From contig NW_003143805.1 of assembly GCF_000003605.2 (NCBI RefSeq), positions 138,254-187,731 on the forward strand: a DNA stretch of 49,478 bases. The letters run 5' to 3'. Below are positions 40,601 to 44,769 of the stretch, piece after piece (position 1 is the stretch's first letter; the number at the start of each line of letters is the position of its first letter). Source of the stretch: Saccoglossus kowalevskii (Eukaryota > Hemichordata > Enteropneusta > Harrimaniidae). Under the pieces are notes generated by a model. That model was not told the DNA's origin. It saw only the letters and a list, made by a program, of their open reading frames with translations, and did no database searches. A program made the translations under genes and the position numbers.

Positions 40601-43600
40601 AGATATTTTAGAAAAGGAACTGGCCAAAACAGGATGTGGGTGCAGCAAATCATATTTCACATTCAACAACATTTACTGTTGAGTTTATTGGTTAATTGAC
40701 TTATCCAGAACTGATATTGTGGATTTATAACAATGTTTTAAGATTCACATTGTTTAATTGGCCAGCTGGAACATAATTAGACGTAGCCACTGAAAATATA
40801 CTTTGGTAGCCCTCAGGGCAGCACAAATATATTCTCTGTTAATGTTTGCATTTGTGTGGTACTTAGTTTGCGCGGATTTGGAAAGATTTTATCCCTTTAT
40901 CTGATTTTAAGTGTTGATAGTTACTTGAGGCTGATTCTGTGCATTCATGATGTAAGAGTAATGAGATAAGGTGACATGGGACCAATTGTACAGCTATGTA
41001 TGTGCATACCAAAGGGCACACAGGTAATGATGGGTTACTGGTGACATTACAATGAGCTGCTGCTGTGATAACCGGTGAAAATAACATGAAGTGAGTTTGA
41101 TGGGCATAAATCGAAGGGACTTGTTGTTCATACATACATATAGTGTTCATATTTGCATGTTCATAGATGGTGTTCAAATTTGTGTGTTCTTAGATGGTGT
41201 TAATACTCACATGTTCATAGTGTTCATATTCACATGTTCATAGATGGTGTTCAAATTTGTGTGTTCTTAGATGGTGTTCATACTCACATGTTCATAGTGT
41301 TCATATTCACATGTTCATAGATGGTGTTCATACTCACATATTTAGGGATGATGTTCATACTCATGTGTTCATAGATGGTGTTCACACTCACATTTTCATA
41401 CATGTTCAAAATGGTGTTCATATTCATGTGTTCATAGATGGTGTTCATACTCACATATTTAGAGATGATGTTCATACTCATGTGTTCATAGATGGTGTTC
41501 ATACTCACATTTTCATACATGTTCAAAATGGTGTTCATACTCATGTGTTCATAGATGGTGTTCATACTCACATTTTCATACATGTTCAAAGATGGTGTTC
41601 ATATTCATGTGTTCGTAGATGGTGTTCATACTCACATGTTCATAGATGTTCATATTTATGTCTTCATAGATGGTGTTCTTACTCACATGTTCATACTTAC
41701 ATGTTCATAGATGGTGTTCGAACTCACATGTTCATACTTACATGTTCAAAGATGGTGTTTAAACACATTCATATGATGTTCATAGCATTCATACTCACAC
41801 ATTCATACGATAATGCTATCCAAACAGTATGGATTGATGTGCCAATTAGCAGACCATATTGACCCTATTAGAATCACATCCCCAACAGAACCATACATAA
41901 ACCCAAAGTTGTATTTACAATGAATCATCAAAATGAGACTTAATATTTTGTGTGATCACCTCAGTCATTTTTTAATTCAAATATTATAACAAGAAAGAAG
42001 AGAATACTATTGAGGTAGAATTTATCATACAGCTTCACTGGTGATTATCTACCCTGTATTAGATCAGCAGTCACAGTATATGATACAGTACATGTTTTGC
42101 TCTAAGTAAAAAATTCCAAAATCCACCTTGAAAAAAAAAGTGCCTAGAGGAGGCATCACATGGCAAGGTATTCTACCAATATTGTATCAAACATTGAAAC
42201 ATTTTACACCCGCCATCCACTGATATAAGGTAGAAATATATAAGTAGGGATACTCAAAATGAACCTATGCATTCAGATAACTTTTCCTAAGTGCTAAGGC
42301 CATTTTATAAATATTGGCCTTGGAAATGGGTGCCCTCCCAACTCGGTAGTTCAAGCCCTGGTTGTAGATTTCTATATGTACTATGTATGATGCAAGTTTC
42401 TTAACATCTCTTTTGTATTTACTGGCACAGGTTTTTAAAAATTCATAATTTTGTTAAGTTTACATGCTTTTTTTCAGTACATATACATTAAATCTTACTA
42501 TGTATGATGATAATGTTACCTTTCAACAGATGTATGCAACAATAACAAGGATATATTATATGAGTACGCAACTTTGATATCTACGTACCGTGTGATAGGC
42601 GATGTAGATCCCATTTCACGCGAATGCCTAGTGCATATCAATCAAACATATTTAAACCAATTGCATTACAGAACGAAGATCGCTTTTAAATCACATTTAT
42701 AAAAATCATCTAGACTTATCGCCGCATTCAAAGCAGTGAAATAGAAGCTTTGCGAATAAACAAGGACGTTAGCATTACACCATGACACATTTGTCTTGCG
42801 ATTTTATGATCATCTCGCAATTTGTGTGACCTGTATTTTGACCACATATCAAAAAAAAAGCACTGTATCACACCAGTTACATATCCTTATCTTATACATT
42901 CCTGGTAATATACAATACCCCAAAAGGTTAATGTATTTCAATTGATCATTTAAGTACATTGCACATCAATTTTGCTCTGGATCAATCAATTAGTAATACT
43001 ATCTGAGAGCGTAACGTAATTCTCACAAAACATATAATTTTGATGATAATAATATACAAATAAAAACTTTAATTACCATTTACCGAAAAAAAAAAGATTT
43101 AAATAATAATATTAATATTTCTCATATAAGTTCTTGGCTATAGTTTTGGATGAAAAACACAAGAAAGATTCCCTTCTGCCTACTTACTGTATGACAACAA
43201 TAAACAACTGTCTACTATGTTAATAACAGTGTGACAATGCTATGAGGGCACTTTACACTGTTCATCTCACTCACAGGTGTGAACAAAACTGTGAAAACAG
43301 ACAAAGTGTGAAGGGAAGAAATTAACTGCATGACCTAAGCTGAACCTTACCACAAGTAAAATCTGTATATTAGCATAAGAATGAGCTATTTTAACTTCTT
43401 TGAGACGAATCGACTTTAATTAGGATTCTTTCTAAGAGAGAAAGGCACACAGTCGATTGCCAAAATGATATTCAACTCAACAACAACAACTCTGCATAGG
43501 CGCAACAGCGAACCATCTATCACACACAGCCTTTATACTATACATATATAGTTCCATGTTTTCAACAAACAAATCCACTGGACAAAGAGGGGAGGCCAAC

Positions 43601-44769
43601 AAAAGGAGCGAATGCTGCCTGCCTGCTCTCGTTGTTTTGTTTGAGAACACAAAAATCAACTTATGTCCTTTAAAAGAAAAGAAAGAGATTTTGAAACAAC
43701 AACTCTTCTGCCAGTGTAACAAGTATAAAAATTAACATAAATATGCATCTAACCCGATTTTTCTTGTTTTAATTTGAAAATGACGCATGTCAGAACAAAT
43801 TCCTTTGCCCTCACAACAGTTTCTGTACAATGAATGGCCTGCTGAAGTAAAAATTGAAAGCCCTTCATAACACCGGCAACTACTGAACGAGACAAAAGGT
43901 TGTATTTTACCTTTATAGAATCCCCCTGCAATTCTCAATGCAGGGACTGTGAAGTCATGAAATGAAAAACAACCTGCGCTCTCTCCAACTACAGTCTCTA
44001 TACCATTTCCAAATATACAACTTGAACTTGGACAAACTATCAAATTGCTACTCCCCTGGGGTGCAGTCAAGGTCACTCTTATCAACACTACCAGTGTACA
44101 GTTTATTTTTACAATGGTTTAAGTCAACATTGGCATGTTTTTATTTTTTCTGATGTTGATTTCAAGTGTTTGAAAAGTCGTCCGTACGGACACAAACTAA
44201 CAGCATATGCACTATATTCTGTTCTGTTTCATTTAATTTCTATATATTGTTTTATATTATCATTATTTTCAGAGTTTCAGATTTAAATGATTATAACACT
44301 AAAGATTCAGTGCATTGGTAACTCGTATTAATCATTTCTCATGTCCGTTTCAAATGTGAAGTTTTATTTAAATATTTATTTTTAGACAAAAGTAACTGAG
44401 ATAATTACACTTAAACACAAAATATTTACAGAATAAAATTAAATATTTAATAAAGTAAATAAATAAAATTTAATCTGTTTATTTTACTAATGGATATGTT
44501 AACTGAGATACGCTGTGTGGTTCAACTACAAACGTTATATGGAAACATACTTACAAATGAACGACTCTGCTACTAAGTGAGTTTTCCACTACAGGCAATG
44601 AGCTTAGAGAGCTATGTTGACAGTCGATGGCACAGAAATTCGACACGCCATTATTGTCTGGTGTTGTACTGCAGGTACAATTCTGGGGACATGGCACACA
44701 ATCCTGTGAGCTGACAATACTAGCAGCCAGGAGCGCCAGTACGAAAGTCCATTTGAAAACACTATGCAT
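97..44769 (-). CDS. PKD1: Polycystin-1 (PKD1) homolog, 24 exons, 3' end outside window
   Basis: Large receptor-like membrane protein of the polycystin-1 family, which in animals acts at the plasma membrane and cilium, usually with a TRPP channel partner. Exons, minus strand, 5' to 3': 44769-44555, 27678-27607, 27292-27221, 26871-26800, 26182-26111, 25987-25916, 24384-24313, 23778-23612, 23383-22745, 22103-21846, 20768-15655, 15434-15300, 14847-14198, 10911-10614, 9193-8250, 7679-7433, 7206-7011, 5535-4910, 4647-4528, 4161-3985, 3276-3254, 3114-2947, 2167-1970, 254-97. Every intron is GT-AG and every phase matches its neighbour. Approximate residues: signal 1-22, LRRs 25-270, WSC 274-350, PKD1 358-440, PKD2-16 775-2110, REJ 2110-2540, GAIN-like 2540-3010, GPS cleavage near 3020, TM1 near 3045, PLAT 3100-3215, TM2-3 3230-3300, then cytosolic loop. 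TM4 onward is not in the window. Family assignment is firm; strict orthology and expression are inferred. Confidence 0.93.
255..1969 (-). other. Intron 23 (1.7 kb)
   Basis: AT-rich, no coding exon seen. Contains a TTAA-flanked inverted-repeat element at 1665-1895. Open frames here (for example 604-882 and 1454-1762 on the plus strand) lack recognisable protein features. Confidence 0.75.
1665..1895. mobile_element. TTAA-flanked MITE, family A copy 1
   Basis: The element starts TTAACCTTTTCACCAC and ends with its reverse complement GTGGTGAAAAGGTTAA, giving perfect 16-base inverted ends that include a TTAA on each side. TTAA target duplication and CC...GG ends are the habit of piggyBac-type transposons. 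At 231 bp it has no transposase and is non-autonomous. The same family recurs at 31256-32305 in the opposite orientation. Confidence 0.8.
1970..2167 (-). CDS. PKD1: Exon 23: cytosolic loop segment
   Basis: 198 bp, phase 2-2, acceptor CTCACACAG, donor GTTTGT (non-optimal). Translates IYSSKAKTESWNTHDDELLD, ELMQSLDDIPTVSQRVTRTV, then SSISKNSFNPRADPDLPHTR. The DDELLDELMQSLDDIP stretch is acidic and probably helical. No named domain. Confidence 0.78.
2168..2946 (-). other. Intron 22 (779 bp)
   Basis: AT-rich intron between exons 22 and 23. I see no repeat array, element or extra exon in it. Confidence 0.6.
2947..3114 (-). CDS. PKD1: Exon 22: cytosolic loop segment with SWP motif
   Basis: 168 bp, phase 2-2, with a CTTGCAG acceptor and GTAAGA donor. 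Translates GLEKGKWWSKESILSWPEEL then PPYEGSQRRRKLGG and MMSDENHLRDRS. The SWP-x-x-LPP element resembles a short conserved stretch in the polycystin-1 TM3-TM4 loop. It is followed by a basic RRRK cluster. No open reading frame over 60 residues exposes this exon; it was found by splice and phase reasoning. Confidence 0.83.
3254..3276 (-). CDS. PKD1: Exon 21: 23-nt microexon
   Basis: Acceptor CTCTTTTAG and donor GTGAGT enclose 23 nt encoding SPRLSDL plus two bases. Phase 0 in and phase 2 out bridge exons 20 and 22 exactly. Omitting it would shift the frame. Support is splice signals and phase only, so it is less certain than the large exons. Confidence 0.7.
3340..3960. repeat. 23/46-bp minisatellite in intron 20
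   Basis: Core at 3561-3806 has five near-identical 46-bp units (TATGTCAATGAATCAATGAT plus a second half) and a partial sixth. Each 46-mer is two diverged 23-mers, GGTATGTCAATGAATCAATG... and GGTATTTCAATAAATTGGTG.... Degenerate 23-mers of the same type extend on both sides, about 3340-3960. Confidence 0.9.
3985..4161 (-). CDS. PKD1: Exon 20: aspartate-rich cytosolic loop segment
   Basis: 177 bp, 59 codons, phase 0-0, with a TTGTTTCAG acceptor. It opens RLGLKHCDSFRHLPPE, then has a run of 13 Asp, EDDDE, a HNNNN run and ends PAPVYCK before a GTATTG donor, which is a weaker match than the others. The Asp run comes from a GAT/GAC triplet repeat at about 4066-4113. No domain can be named. Phase fits both neighbours. 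Symmetric, so in-frame skipping is possible. Confidence 0.78.
4200..4520. repeat. Degenerate continuation of the 23-bp repeat in intron 19
   Basis: Diverged copies of the GTGATAGGTATGTCAATGA-type motif reappear on the other side of exon 20, at 4224-4520. Exon 20 is therefore embedded in one repeat field. Confidence 0.7.
4528..4647 (-). CDS. PKD1: Exon 19: cytosolic loop segment
   Basis: 120 bp, 40 codons, phase 0-0, with a GATTTTAG acceptor and GTGAGT donor. Translates VSLADYSSKPMTAQTVEMDA ... SHTGGSSQGDILADNM. No domain is recognised. It lies in the loop between TM3 and TM4. Being symmetric, it could be skipped in frame. Confidence 0.82.
4910..5535 (-). CDS. PKD1: Exon 18: PLAT domain, TM2 and TM3
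   Basis: 626 bp, phase 1 in, phase 0 out. Begins GTTAHVGVNIYGAHGKSGTR and continues through DVFQIAADINLGDIKKIRIW, HDNTGLHPCWYLSRVVIRD and CEQWL, a complete PLAT (lipoxygenase homology) domain of the kind found between TM1 and TM2 in all polycystin-1 proteins. Two membrane helices follow: VTSCFVLAFLLLALNAMYYG, and a second with LVVGVISSLLAFVIILVVVQ. The exon ends HTKYK before GTAAGC. PLAT domains bind membranes or partner proteins. Confidence 0.95.
5536..6149 (-). other. Intron 17, part without repeat array
   Basis: The end of intron 17 nearest exon 18. AT-rich; no exon or element recognised. Confidence 0.55.
6150..7026. repeat. 61-bp minisatellite containing copies of the TM1-exon 5' splice site
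   Basis: Unit on the minus strand: ATGAAGTGTAGTGCTG|GTAAGTCTAATATAATGCC... with a second ATTAGTAGATGG-type half on the plus strand. Donor-like GT dinucleotides fall at 7010-7009 (the real one), then 6949, 6888, 6827, 6766, 6705, 6644, 6583, 6524, 6477, 6416, 6355, 6294, 6251 and 6207 (upper coordinate). Spacing is 61 bp for most steps, with 59, 47, 43 and 44 for short units. Every copy keeps GT; one reads GTAAAT instead of GTAAGT. A more diverged copy precedes it near 6150-6200. Confidence 0.92.
7011..7206 (-). CDS. PKD1: Exon 17: first transmembrane segment
   Basis: 196 bp, phase 0 in, phase 1 out. After IRNSDSNP it encodes one hydrophobic helix (ITVITCCALFAIYIVAVFIA), followed by RWRDSIDLRRIGIIPLCG, a basic cytosolic start. 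This matches TM1 of polycystin-1, directly after the GPS. The exon ends ...RSAG| at a GTAAGT donor at 7010-7009. The last 17-19 exonic bases and the donor are the founder-like copy of a downstream 61-bp tandem repeat. Confidence 0.92.
7433..7679 (-). CDS. PKD1: Exon 16: GPS autocleavage motif
   Basis: 247 bp, phase 2 in, phase 0 out. Carries a full GPS motif: CQYYNETLNEWESTGC then CPSCQCNHLTSFGG. The predicted cleavage is between Leu and Thr of HLT, and all four cysteines, the Trp and the His-Leu-Thr triad are present, so the site should be competent. Two AG acceptors nine bases apart (TTTCAG and TACAG) both fit phase 2. I chose the upstream one, which has the better pyrimidine tract; the other would drop three residues. 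Confidence 0.92.
7680..8249 (-). other. Intron 15 (570 bp)
   Basis: Very AT-rich sequence with several A/T homopolymers. No exon or element recognised. Confidence 0.55.
8250..9193 (-). CDS. PKD1: Exon 15: GAIN-like region
   Basis: 944 bp, phase 0 in, phase 2 out. Begins DIILELAETETIDIIADTID (helical) and passes to a beta-rich half containing NGCVFVIPAGLF, YNPYSWGISGDHDVTSRVPT and LTIKNLENPIKI, the last resembling the conserved LSI-x-NL-x-xPI element before polycystin GPS motifs. An acidic segment (DADSDDVIDELDVDEDD) lies near the end. Ends with YTFFIHSR before GTGAGT. This region forms the fold that carries out GPS autoproteolysis in polycystins and adhesion GPCRs. Confidence 0.92.
9338..9805. 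repeat. Imperfect inverted-repeat segment in intron 14
   Basis: Left arm CGGTCGATATGCAACCCGGA (from 9409) mirrors a right arm whose reverse complement reads CGGTCAACAAACCGGAAGG (9763-9781). Weaker symmetry extends outward through TGCGCAT and ACCTAGC. Probably a decayed inverted-repeat transposon of about 0.4-0.5 kb, but family and ends are uncertain. Confidence 0.45.
10299..10431. mobile_element. TTAA-flanked MITE, family B
   Basis: Begins TTAAAGGGTGGTGGTC and ends GACCACCGCCCTTTAA. The arms pair over about 35 bases with some mismatches, and a TTAA lies at each edge. At 133 bp it has no coding capacity. The target site suggests a piggyBac-type origin. It lies in intron 14. Confidence 0.75.
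10614..10911 (-). CDS. PKD1: Exon 14: REJ to GAIN-like region
   Basis: 298 bp, phase 2 in, phase 0 out. Translates NVIVNLPEIENGTMSMWLYK ... LEDLQYVSQTNDPQKVLSYA ... DEDFFYRVETRRMVIEAVTV and ends ALKQST before GTAAGT. The helical character fits the alpha-helical subdomain A of GAIN-like folds that precede GPS motifs. The open frame extends upstream past the exon start into the 27-bp minisatellite; I place the true start at the GATTACAG acceptor because only that gives the correct phase with exon 13. Confidence 0.88.
10925..13440. repeat. 27-bp minisatellite, about 93 copies, in intron 13
   Basis: Unit GGCAATGTCTGGCATTTATC plus CATATAA (27 bp); main variants are TATCTATATAA and CATATATGG. Units of 26 bp and insertions of ATACAATGTAAGG or CTGGTAA type interrupt the phase. 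Blocks around 11101-11660 recur at about 12488-12880, and a short variant (CTGCATTTATATATATAAGG) occurs near 12056, 12325 and 13255, so larger segments were duplicated. The unit lacks stop codons in some frames, producing false open frames on both strands. Confidence 0.97.
13441..14197 (-). other. Intron 13, donor-side part
   Basis: AT-rich sequence with a C run at about 13621-13629 and an A run at 13808. Nothing else recognised. Confidence 0.55.
14198..14847 (-). CDS. PKD1: Exon 13: REJ module, part 3
   Basis: 650 bp, phase 0 in, phase 2 out. Starts VIVRQTTQPSVTITC and contains the REJ-type features RVSLQGRCWNC, YEWNVTRDD, TFTLTVTATD, FLPPNYPPSNGECEV and VTILVEDKWG. REJ (receptor for egg jelly) modules are shared by sea urchin sperm receptors and polycystins. 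The donor GTAAGT follows GYQGG-type codons; the next exon lies beyond a 3.3-kb intron mostly filled by a 27-bp minisatellite. Confidence 0.92.
14848..15299 (-). other. Intron 12 (452 bp)
   Basis: Short AT-rich intron between REJ exons, with a T run near 14946. No element recognised. Confidence 0.6.
15300..15434 (-). CDS. PKD1: Exon 12: REJ module, part 2
   Basis: 135 bp, 45 codons, phase 0-0. Acceptor TTTTATAG and donor GTAAGT. Translates from VQCLSETVTDMIVEIPAGFL to SYIFELVVSKPG and SKQT, the beta-strand pattern of the REJ module. Being symmetric in phase, it could be skipped without a frameshift. Confidence 0.9.
15655..20768 (-). CDS. PKD1: Exon 11: EGF-like start, PKD repeats 2-16, start of REJ
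   Basis: A single uninterrupted 5,114-bp exon, phase 1 in and phase 0 out. It opens with a short EGF-like cysteine cluster (CSEFCSPYAVCV), then about 180 residues with YCPNQSGEDLRYS that I cannot assign. Fifteen PKD repeats of about 85-95 residues follow, each ending in a G-x-Y-x-V / A-S-N type strand and a hydrophobic linker such as ITGLQI or ISDLKL. Only a few keep the canonical core (WIFGDGS in one, VDYGDET in the last). Many N-glycosylation sequons are present. The last 165 residues, from LWCQEPTLTLIG with LTLDASESYDPD, begin the REJ module. Human PKD1 likewise packs most of its PKD repeats into one large exon. Confidence 0.95.
20769..21845 (-). other. Intron 10 (1.1 kb)
   Basis: AT-rich with several T and A homopolymers. 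I looked here for a C-type lectin or LDL-A exon, as found at this point in vertebrate PKD1, and saw none. Confidence 0.6.
21846..22103 (-). CDS. PKD1: Exon 10: unassigned beta-rich module
   Basis: 258 bp, 86 codons, phase 1-1, with a TTTCACCAG acceptor and GTAAAT donor. Encodes a stretch with GVCSFDNFPF, VVVVLPGMYFERTGKLLSWEF and AELHLQVYTPTC, ending FLVPPG. The W-x-F then L-Q-V-Y pattern suggests a beta-sandwich, but I cannot name the domain. In vertebrate PKD1 this position carries a C-type lectin domain; none of its cysteine or WND-type motifs are present here. Exon identity rests on phase and splice sites and is good; function is unknown. Confidence 0.82.
22104..22744 (-). repeat. Intron 9 with AAAT/AAAC and TG microsatellites
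   Basis: AAAT/AAAC-type tetranucleotide repeats at about 22264-22357 and a (TG)n run at about 22653-22683. No exon seen between WSC/PKD1 and the middle module. Confidence 0.8.
22745..23383 (-). CDS. PKD1: Exon 9: WSC domain and first PKD repeat
   Basis: 639 bp, phase 1-1. The first part is a WSC domain, from GYVSCDV through CNEHCFLLGFSHA, QCFCGN and CGGSCTD. A PKD/Ig-like repeat follows, with the WDFGDYSP core, a HKYALPATYTVLVKV strand pair and several N-glycosylation sequons. The tail (PIVGPEIICPVSPV...) starts a linker. I placed the donor at GTGAGT after ATT-A. A GTAAAT three bases later would break the phase of the next exon. WSC followed by PKD after an LRR cap is specific to polycystin-1-type proteins. 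Confidence 0.92.
23612..23778 (-). CDS. PKD1: Exon 8: LRR C-terminal cap (LRRCT)
   Basis: 167 bp, phase 2 in and phase 1 out. Begins ALGNNPYLCDCDIVWIKEF, the signature of an LRRCT with the CxC pair, and ends with the closing Cys in NADLTC. The acceptor is TTTCAG and the donor GTAAGT. The switch from phase 2 (LRR exons) to phase 1 (later modules) falls here, as expected for an exon-shuffled LRR block. The upstream open frame to 24062 is intron sequence, not coding. Confidence 0.93.
23779..24312 (-). other. Intron 7 (534 bp)
   Basis: The frame of the LRRCT exon stays open into this intron on the minus strand (to 24062) but does not encode an LRR. No other feature. Confidence 0.6.
24313..24384 (-). 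CDS. PKD1: Exon 7: leucine-rich repeat 6 (72 bp)
   Basis: AG and GTAAGT borders, phase 2-2. Translates to NINDNQLTGLSENLF followed by SNLPSLTNI, where the last Ile codon is completed by the first base of the LRRCT exon. It is the last repeat before the C-terminal cap. Confidence 0.92.
24385..25915 (-). other. Intron 6 (1.5 kb)
   Basis: Between LRR 5 and LRR 6. I found no further 72-bp LRR exon and no clear element. Confidence 0.55.
25916..25987 (-). CDS. PKD1: Exon 6: leucine-rich repeat 5 (72 bp)
   Basis: AG and GTAAGT borders, phase 2-2. Translates to YLNGNQISFLQEGVF followed by TGLNNLEIL. Only 123 bp of intron separates it from exon 5. Confidence 0.92.
26111..26182 (-). CDS. PKD1: Exon 5: leucine-rich repeat 4 (72 bp)
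   Basis: AG and GTAAGC borders, phase 2-2. Translates to YLQSNQLNNLPDGIF followed by AGSTSINIL, with the common LPDGIF form of the LRR variable half. Confidence 0.92.
26239..26418. mobile_element. Inverted-repeat MITE in intron 4
   Basis: Starts TGTAAAATACTTTATTTC and ends GAAAATAAAGTGTTTTACA. The arms pair imperfectly over about 40 bases, including GGAATTAATTTT. 180 bp, non-coding. Superfamily not determined. Confidence 0.7.
26800..26871 (-). CDS. PKD1: Exon 4: leucine-rich repeat 3 (72 bp)
   Basis: AG and GTAAGT borders, phase 2-2. Translates to DVSNNLLDSLDVNIF followed by NKLTSLEAL. Exact 72-bp length and phase match the neighbouring LRR exons. Confidence 0.92.
26872..27220 (-). other. 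Intron 3 (349 bp)
   Basis: AT-rich intron between LRR exons 3 and 4. Nothing recognised. Confidence 0.6.
27221..27292 (-). CDS. PKD1: Exon 3: leucine-rich repeat 2 (72 bp)
   Basis: AG acceptor and GTAAGA donor, phase 2-2. Translates to NLEYNQLSSLPLGCL followed by ESLTNLQSL, a typical LRR with Asn at the turn position. Intron to the next LRR exon is 349 bp. Confidence 0.92.
27293..27606 (-). other. Intron 2 (314 bp)
   Basis: AT-rich intron between LRR exons 2 and 3. Nothing recognised. Confidence 0.6.
27607..27678 (-). CDS. PKD1: Exon 2: leucine-rich repeat 1 (72 bp)
   Basis: Flanked by AG and GTAAGT, phase 2 at both ends. Translates to an LRR beginning TVSHNNLSNVAADSF and ending NLERL, with the LxxNxL core. 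This is the first of six same-length LRR exons. It is separated from exon 1 by a 16.9-kb intron. Confidence 0.92.
29300..29320 (+). other. G-run cluster, possible G-quadruplex
   Basis: Four or more runs of at least three G separated by single A bases on the plus strand. It lies inside intron 1 on the template strand of the gene, so the transcript would be C-rich here. Structure is predicted from the pattern only. Confidence 0.55.
29621..30060 (-). mobile_element. 5'-truncated LINE relic (reverse transcriptase C-terminal end)
   Basis: The minus-strand frame ending at 29765 reads SQLWCFFNKATLNSLKVSYN, NLFRRLFDYPYDHSARSMFV and YKFRERVCSSNNSIL. This matches the characteristic C-terminal tail of non-LTR retrotransposon reverse transcriptases (W-x...L-KV-x-YNN-x-FR-x-L...SA-x-x-MF...F-R-x-R...S-x-N). 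Downstream are an ATT microsatellite (near 29668-29685) and an AATAAA (29621-29626), as expected at a LINE 3' end. Only the last 100 codons or so remain; the residues before them are flanking sequence. Not active. Confidence 0.8.
31256..32305. mobile_element. TTAA-flanked MITE, family A copy 2, with central insertion
   Basis: Left end TTAACCTTTTCATCACCAGA and right end GGTGGTGAAAAAGTTAA match the two ends of the 1665-1895 element in reverse orientation, including inner stretches such as CTTTCTCGCCCAAA and GGGACTATTTTGTGAATTTG. The arms continue inward to a mirrored ATGGATGACATCC (31437) and GGATGTCATCCAT (32186). About 0.7 kb of unrelated sequence, bounded by A runs near 31480 and a T run near 32140, lies between them and looks like a nested insertion. 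No transposase seen. Confidence 0.75.
34970..35080. repeat. Dispersed repeat, copy 1
   Basis: Aligns by eye with 39305-39425 through shared pieces such as TTCAAAACTAACAAAAAAAT, TATAAAAATACAT and CACAAAAATTTTG, and ends near GGTTAA (35076). Probably one end of another TTAA-associated element, but the opposite end was not found. Confidence 0.5.
37797..38380. repeat. 26-bp minisatellite, about 22 copies, in intron 1
   Basis: Unit ACACATGACCATACATAAGC plus ATGTGA (26 bp); copies vary between GGCC and GACC and between GTGAAC and GTAAAC. One 24-bp unit occurs near 38108. The unit length is not a multiple of three, and all three minus frames stay open, so the 233- and 175-residue frames here are artefacts. 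Confidence 0.95.
39305..39425. repeat. Dispersed repeat, copy 2
   Basis: Same orientation as the 34970-35080 copy: AAAATTAGGTTTATTTGGTT, then CACAAAAATTTATAG, AAAATACAT and AAAATTTTGG. Ends in GGCACTCAAAGAG. No paired terminus identified. Confidence 0.5.
41150..41790. repeat. 27-bp minisatellite, about 23 copies, in intron 1
   Basis: Unit TGTTCATACTCACATGTTCA plus TAGATGG (27 bp). A larger period of about 118 bp is visible (CATATTTAGGGATGATG at 41337 and CATATTTAGAGATGATG at 41455). The associated open frames on both strands are not genes. Confidence 0.93.
42285..42380 (+). mobile_element. Possible tRNA-derived SINE relic
   Basis: GTAGTTCAAGCCCTGG near 42346-42361 resembles an RNA polymerase III B box (GGTTCAAGCCC-like) about 50 bases after a G-rich segment that could be a decayed A box. 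No cloverleaf can be drawn. Tentative. Confidence 0.3.
44555..44769 (-). CDS. PKD1: Exon 1: signal peptide and LRRNT
   Basis: Starts at an ATG followed by a classic signal peptide (MHSVFKWTFVLALLAAS) and a cysteine-rich LRRNT cap containing CVPCPQNCTC. The exon ends in TT before a GTAAGT donor (phase 2). The next exon supplies G to complete Leu, giving RVVHL-TVSHNNLS, a normal LRRNT-to-LRR junction, so no LRR exon seems to be missing between them. A second in-frame ATG lies 36 bases upstream (44805), which would add 12 residues. I chose the inner ATG because the hydrophobic core then begins five to six residues after Met. The 5' UTR and promoter cannot be delimited. Confidence 0.88.

Larger units (their letters stand above)
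27679..44554 (-). other. Intron 1 (16.9 kb)
   Basis: Inferred because exon 1 ends in phase 2 with an LRRNT and joins directly to LRR 1. Contains a truncated LINE (29621-30060), a TTAA-flanked MITE (31256-32305), a dispersed-repeat pair (34970-35080, 39305-39425), minisatellites (37797-38380, 41150-41790) and a possible SINE relic (42285-42380). The remaining stretches (27679-29600, 30146-31255, 32306-34960, 35085-37790, 38381-39300, 39430-41150, 41880-44550) are AT-rich, with only short open frames that I do not recognise. Confidence 0.85.

Noticed and set aside
41257..41862. 201-residue plus-strand frame rich in VHTHIF
   Set aside because: Translation of the 27-bp minisatellite; the minus strand is open as well.
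42285..42380. True tRNA gene
   Set aside because: Only a B-box-like motif is visible; acceptor, D and anticodon stems cannot be paired.
43732..44088. 118-residue minus-strand frame in intron 1 with a plausible peptide
   Set aside because: No recognisable domain, no phase-compatible splice borders linking exon 1 to LRR 1, and the exon 1-exon 2 join already gives a complete LRRNT-LRR sequence.
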